Positions 4,309 through 8,218 of a stretch of DNA of 8,218 nt are shown here, piece by piece. The DNA is taken from the NCBI GenBank assembly GCA_030038695.1, contig JASHSN010000584.1, positions 1 to 8,218 of the forward strand. The letters run 5' to 3'. Every line of letters starts with the position of its first letter. Position 1 is the first letter of the stretch. The notes under the pieces were generated by a model. The model had not been told where the DNA came from. It ran no database searches and worked only from the letters and a program-made list of their open reading frames with translations. Source of the DNA: Nitrososphaeraceae archaeon. Lineage in GTDB: Archaea > Thermoproteota > Nitrososphaeria > Nitrososphaerales > Nitrososphaeraceae. A program made the translations under genes and the position numbers.

Positions 4309-6459
4309 ATGTCTCTGACGAATGCTTCAAAATTCTTATTTTCACCCGAGTCTATTGCAATTATCGGTGCCTCTGAAAAACCAGGTGTAGGCGAAACCAT
4401 TTTTTCTAACATCAGAAATGACTACAAGGGAAAGGTTTATCCAATTACACCATCACATACGACTGTTTTTGGTATTAAGGCGTACAAGAGTGTTCTTGAT
4501 GTTCCAGAAGATATTGAACTTGCTGTGATTATAACTCCAAACAGAATTGTACCCTCAGTTATGGAGGAGGTTGGAAAGAAAAGGATTGGAGGTGCAATAA
4601 TTATTTCAGCAGGATTTAAAGAGGCAGGAGAGGAGGGTGCAAGGCTAGAGAAAGAAGTCCAGTCCATTTCTAAGAGATATGGAACTAGGATCATAGGTCC
4701 AAATTGTCTTGGAGTGATGAGTCTCTCTGAAAATAATAAGATAAATGCGACTTTCCTAAAGGTTACTCCAGAGCATGGTAACATTGCCTTGGTTTCTCAA
4801 AGCGGTGCGATCTGTGCTGCTACAGTAGAGGATGCCATAGCCCAAGGAATAGGGTTTTCAAAAGTAGTGAGTATGGGAAACAAGGCAGATATGGATGAGG
4901 ATGACGTTTTGGAAACGTTATCAGACGATCCTAAAACCAAAGTTATCATGATGTACCTTGAAGATATTCATGATGGCAGGAGATTTATGGAAACTGCCAA
5001 AAAAATAACAAAAAAGAACAAAAAACCCATTATAGCGTTAAAAGCAGGTAGGTCAGCTGCAGGCGCAAAGGCTGCTATGTCACATACAGGGGCCCTAATG
5101 GGTTCCGATAAGATATACGATGCATTATTCACTCAGTCAGGAGTAATAAGAGTGGATACATTACAGGATTTATTCGATATCTCTACTGCTTTTTCAAAAC
5201 AACCACTACCTTCCGATGCAACTAAAGGAAAGAATACAGGAGTTGTGATAGTATCAAATGCTGGAGGGCCGGCTATCATATCTACTGATATGTGCGAAAA
5301 ATATGGATTAAAAATGGCTGATATATCGGCATCAAGAGAAGCTATTGTCAAAGTTATTCCGCAATATGGATCTGCAAATAATCCTGTTGATATAGTAGGT
5401 GATGCAGACGCAACCCGATTTGAGAAAGTACTTTCTGAGGTATTGTCAAACCCAAACGTAAGCTCTGTAGTTACAATGTGCACACCATCAGCTACACTAA
5501 ATTACAGTGACTTAGCAAGAATAATTGTTAAAACATCAAAAGGGACAGGCAAAACAATGATTGCTGCGTTAATGGGGCTTGCAGAGGGAACTGAGAATAA
5601 ACAGATTCTAACGGATGGCGGCATACCTCATTTTATGTATGCAGAGCTTGCAGTAAGAACTCTAGAAGCGATGTATAGGTTCAGAGATTGGATAGATGCA
5701 CCAGAGGATAATCCAGAAAGATTTGATGTAGACCTTGAGAAGGTAAGAGCAATTTTAGATAATGCTAGAAAGGAAGGAAGAACACACATACTAGAAGAAG
5801 AAGGTTATGAAATTCTTTCTGCTTACGGCTTTAATACTCCTAAAAGTGTCCTCGCAAGTACTGAAGATGAATGCGTTAAGGCTACCAAAAAGGTGGGATA
5901 TCCAGCAGTGATGAAGATTGTATCTCCAGATATTATTCATAAATCTGATGCAGGAGGAGTAAAGATTGGACTTAGAACTGACGAGGAGGTAAGAGCAGCG
6001 TATAAAACAATAATTGACAACGCCAGAAAATACAAACCAGGTGTTACAATCAAAGGTGTCCTTCTACAGGAAATGATAGCATCAGGTAAGGAAACAATCC
6101 TAGGAGCAAAGCAGGATCCTATATTTGGACCGCTAGTTATGTTTGGTCTAGGAGGCATATATGTCCAGGTTTTCAAAGATGTTGTTTTTAGGATGGCACC
6201 TGTTGGTAGAAGGGAAGCATTGAATATGATAGAATCGATAAAGTCAATCGAATTACTGAAAGGTGTAAGGGGAGAAAGACCATCAGATTTGAAAGCAATA
6301 GCGAATAATCTACAGAGACTCTCACAGCTGGTTGCAGATTTTCCTGAAATTGAAGAATTTGATATCAATCCTCTTATGGTATTAGAGGAAGGAAAGGGAG
6401 CATTTACGGTAGACGTACGCATAGGCCTAAGGAGAGATGGTCACAGCCTATCATCATAA
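4309..6459 (+). CDS. ADP-forming acyl-CoA synthetase, fused alpha-beta subunits
   Basis: Catalyses acid + ATP + CoA to acyl-CoA + ADP + Pi, reversibly, through an acyl-phosphate and a phosphohistidine. At 716 residues it has the full alpha-beta fusion. A CoA-binding Rossmann domain comes first (FSPESIAIIGAS at 11-22), then two succinyl-CoA-synthetase-like domains (IIGPNCLG at 128-135; phosphorylated His259 in MSHTGALMG), and a C-terminal ATP-grasp domain from about 480 (HKSDAGG at 544-550, FGLGG at 612-616, EFDINPL at 683-689). All key motifs are intact. In ammonia-oxidising archaea, relatives activate 3-hydroxypropionate and 4-hydroxybutyrate in the HP/HB carbon-fixation cycle; in fermentative archaea they make ATP from acetyl-CoA. 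Sequence alone does not settle the substrate. Pairing with phaC favours a hydroxy acid or acetate feeding storage polymer. ATG at 4309 fits the promoter and the family N-terminus. Confidence 0.92.
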   Translation: MSLTNASKFLFSPESIAIIGASEKPGVGETIFSNIRNDYKGKVYPITPSHTTVFGIKAYKSVLDVPEDIELAVIITPNRIVPSVMEEVGKKRIGGAIIISAGFKEAGEEGARLEKEVQSISKRYGTRIIGPNCLGVMSLSENNKINATFLKVTPEHGNIALVSQSGAICAATVEDAIAQGIGFSKVVSMGNKADMDEDDVLETLSDDPKTKVIMMYLEDIHDGRRFMETAKKITKKNKKPIIALKAGRSAAGAKAAMSHTGALMGSDKIYDALFTQSGVIRVDTLQDLFDISTAFSKQPLPSDATKGKNTGVVIVSNAGGPAIISTDMCEKYGLKMADISASREAIVKVIPQYGSANNPVDIVGDADATRFEKVLSEVLSNPNVSSVVTMCTPSATLNYSDLARIIVKTSKGTGKTMIAALMGLAEGTENKQILTDGGIPHFMYAELAVRTLEAMYRFRDWIDAPEDNPERFDVDLEKVRAILDNARKEGRTHILEEEGYEILSAYGFNTPKSVLASTEDECVKATKKVGYPAVMKIVSPDIIHKSDAGGVKIGLRTDEEVRAAYKTIIDNARKYKPGVTIKGVLLQEMIASGKETILGAKQDPIFGPLVMFGLGGIYVQVFKDVVFRMAPVGRREALNMIESIKSIELLKGVRGERPSDLKAIANNLQRLSQLVADFPEIEEFDINPLMVLEEGKGAFTVDVRIGLRRDGHSLSS

Positions 6460-6494
6460 GTACGACAACATATAGTGTGTGTTGAGATCCGGCG
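6460..6494 (+). promoter_or_regulatory. 35-base gap before the P-type ATPase gene
   Basis: The gap contains ACATATAG around 6469-6476, about 22 bases ahead of the ATG at 6495, which could be a weak TATA box, followed by a GTGTGTGT run. No Shine-Dalgarno motif is convincing. The ATPase gene may have its own leaderless promoter here or be read through from the synthetase gene; the sequence does not decide. Confidence 0.25.
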
Positions 6495-8218
6495 ATGTCT
6501 TTAGAAGAGGTATTTGAAAAATTATCTTCAAGTCAAAAAGGACTATCATCTGTAGAAGCAAAAGAGCGTCTTCAAACATATGGCTATAATGAAATACAAG
6601 AGAAAAAAGTAAGCCCTATTAAAAAGTTTCTAGGATATTTCTGGAGTCCCATTCCGTGGATGATAGAGACAGCAGCCATCATCTCCGCAATAATTAGCCA
6701 CTGGGAAGATTTCTGGATAATTATTACACTTTTACTTTTGAATGCAGGAGTAGCTTTCTGGCAGGAGCATAAGGCTGACAACGCTATTAGTCTCTTAAAA
6801 CAAAGACTTGCTGCTAAAGCACATCTATTAAGAGATGGAAAGTGGACTGAACTCGCAGCTAGAGAGATTGTTCCAGGCGATGTAGTACGAATTCGCCTTG
6901 GAGATATTGTACCTGCTGATGTCAAACTTTTTGAAGGTGATTACCTTCTTATAGATCAATCTGCGTTAACTGGAGAATCTCTCCCAGTAGAAAAGCATGT
7001 GACTGAAGATGCGTACTCTGGTTCAGTTGTTCAGAAGGGAGAAATGACTGCGTTAGCTATAGCAACAGGTACAAAGACCTATTTTGGAAAGACTGCAAAA
7101 CTGGTAGAAGAAGCAAAGACAAAAAGTCATTTTCAGAAAGCAGTAATAAAAATAGGAGATTACTTGATTGCCTTTGCCATAGCTCTAATTGTACTTATCT
7201 TTCTGGTAGCAATGTTCAGACAAGAGAGTTTACTGCAAACTCTACAATTTGCACTTGTATTGCTTATTGCAGCGATACCAGCAGCACTTCCTGCAGTTCT
7301 ATCAGTTACGATGGCTGTTGGCGCCACGATGCTTGCAAAAAAACAAGCTATAGTCAGCAAGCTGGTGGCTATTGAAGAAATGGCAGGTGTAGATATTCTA
7401 TGTTCCGATAAAACTGGCACCATTACAAAGAACAAGCTTAGTGTAGCTCAAGTTGACGCATTTGATCCATATACTGAATCAAAAGTAATACTATATGCCA
7501 CACTTGCATCAAGAGAAGAAGATAATGATCCTATCGATAATGCAGTTATTGCAAGATGCAAGTCTTCGAAGGTGTTTGAACGTATCAATACTTCTTATAG
7601 GCTGAGTTCGTTCGAACCATTCGATCCCGTAGCAAAAAGATCAGAATCTACAGTTTTAGATCAAAAAACAGGCAATACTTTCAAAGTTTCCAAAGGTGCT
7701 CCTCAGATTATTCTTTCGCTGTCAGGCAATAAACGAGAAATAGTCTTAAAGGTTCAAGCGAGCGTGGACGTACTTGCTAACAAGGGATATCGTTCTCTTG
7801 GTGTTGCAAAGACTAATACAAATGGAAATTGGGAATTCACAGGAATCATCTCTCTTTCAGATCCTCCACGTGAGGACTCAAAGGAAACGATCAAAACAGC
7901 TCAGTCAATGGGAGTAGATGTCAAAATGATAACCGGAGATCATATAGCTATTGCCAAAGAGATTTGCAGGGAAGTGAACCTTGGAACAAATATACTTGAA
8001 GCATCATCAATACTGGATAAGAAAGAAGGAGAAGGCAAGAATCTAGAGGAAGAAAAAATTGTTGAAAATGCTGATGGATTTGCTCAAGTCTTTCCTGAAC
8101 ACAAATATCATATTATAGAACTCTTACAAGAGAAAGGGCATATTGTAGGGATGACCGGCGACGGAGTAAACGATGCTCCCGCCTTGAAAAAAGCAGACAT
8201 TGGAATAGCAGTTGAGGG
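6495..8218 (+). CDS. P3A-type H+-transporting P-type ATPase (3' end outside window)
   Basis: A membrane pump that hydrolyses ATP through an aspartyl-phosphate, most likely to export protons. 574 codons are present and open to the window edge. In order: short cytoplasmic N-terminus; transmembrane helices 1-2 (about 53-70 and 72-89); actuator domain with TGES at 159-162; helices 3-4 (about 222-240 and 250-278) with IPAALPAVLS at 261-270; phosphorylation motif SDKTGT with Asp305; nucleotide-binding KGAPQ at 400-404; DPPR at 456-459; MITGD at 478-482; hinge GDGVNDAP at 555-562. The start of helix 1 (PIPWMIETAA), the PAALPAVL element and the lack of N-terminal metal-binding domains mark the P3A proton-ATPase branch rather than Ca2+ or heavy-metal pumps. 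About 200 residues, including helices 5-10 and the helix 6 acidic residue that binds the proton, lie beyond the window, so ion specificity cannot be checked. No frameshift is seen. Confidence 0.9.
   Translation, partial: MSLEEVFEKLSSSQKGLSSVEAKERLQTYGYNEIQEKKVSPIKKFLGYFWSPIPWMIETAAIISAIISHWEDFWIIITLLLLNAGVAFWQEHKADNAISLLKQRLAAKAHLLRDGKWTELAAREIVPGDVVRIRLGDIVPADVKLFEGDYLLIDQSALTGESLPVEKHVTEDAYSGSVVQKGEMTALAIATGTKTYFGKTAKLVEEAKTKSHFQKAVIKIGDYLIAFAIALIVLIFLVAMFRQESLLQTLQFALVLLIAAIPAALPAVLSVTMAVGATMLAKKQAIVSKLVAIEEMAGVDILCSDKTGTITKNKLSVAQVDAFDPYTESKVILYATLASREEDNDPIDNAVIARCKSSKVFERINTSYRLSSFEPFDPVAKRSESTVLDQKTGNTFKVSKGAPQIILSLSGNKREIVLKVQASVDVLANKGYRSLGVAKTNTNGNWEFTGIISLSDPPREDSKETIKTAQSMGVDVKMITGDHIAIAKEICREVNLGTNILEASSILDKKEGEGKNLEEEKIVENADGFAQVFPEHKYHIIELLQEKGHIVGMTGDGVNDAPALKKADIGIAVE

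Noticed and set aside
5937..6422. Long minus-strand frame of 161 codons opposite the CoA synthetase (others at 4437-4784 and 5133-5483)
   Set aside because: These mirror a gene whose domains and motifs are complete on the plus strand; the minus-strand products look like no known protein.

Overview
The window is AT-rich and looks archaeal. The evidence is a divergent PDCD5/TFAR19-type DNA-binding protein, a fused ADP-forming acyl-CoA synthetase, a P3A-type proton-pump ATPase, few clear Shine-Dalgarno sites, and AT-rich TATA-like boxes 20-35 bases ahead of start codons, as expected for leaderless or short-leader transcripts. A class III PHA synthase beside an ADP-forming CoA synthetase fits a terrestrial ammonia-oxidising archaeon (Nitrososphaera/Nitrosocosmicus-like). 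That placement is inference and no single gene proves it.

Layout. Positions 1-108 hold no gene I can support. Positions 109-540 (minus) encode a small PDCD5-like protein. Positions 541-1144 have no intact gene but contain, on the minus strand, the first ~40 residues of a MacB/FtsX-type ABC permease with no usable start and an early stop. Positions 1145-1897 (minus) encode an intact MacB/LolD-type ABC ATPase whose expected permease partner is that fragment. A 12-bp palindrome covers the ATPase start codon, and a two-part hairpin lies at 1938-1986. The right foot of the hairpin coincides with the point where the tail of a different ABC ATPase (DrrA type, plus strand) begins. That tail runs into the tail of an ABC-2 permease in another frame and ends at 2305. 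The stretch from about 800 to 2300 therefore reads as a graveyard of two ABC exporters with one surviving ATPase.

From 2357 to the end the genes are intact: a four-helix membrane protein of unknown function (2357-2830, minus, GTG start), a PHA synthase PhaC (2897-4258, minus), a divergent alpha-beta fused ADP-forming acyl-CoA synthetase (4309-6459, plus), and the first 574 codons of a P3A H+-ATPase (6495 to the window edge, plus). The 50-base gap between phaC and the synthetase gene holds a perfect 13-bp inverted repeat that probably acts as a shared divergent promoter.

Working together (inference): the synthetase makes a CoA thioester from an organic acid such as acetate, 3-hydroxypropionate or 4-hydroxybutyrate, and PhaC polymerises hydroxyacyl-CoA into storage polyester. 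The shared promoter would tie carbon activation to storage. The proton ATPase lies 35 bases after the synthetase gene and may be co-transcribed. I found no RNA gene, CRISPR array, insertion sequence or replication origin.
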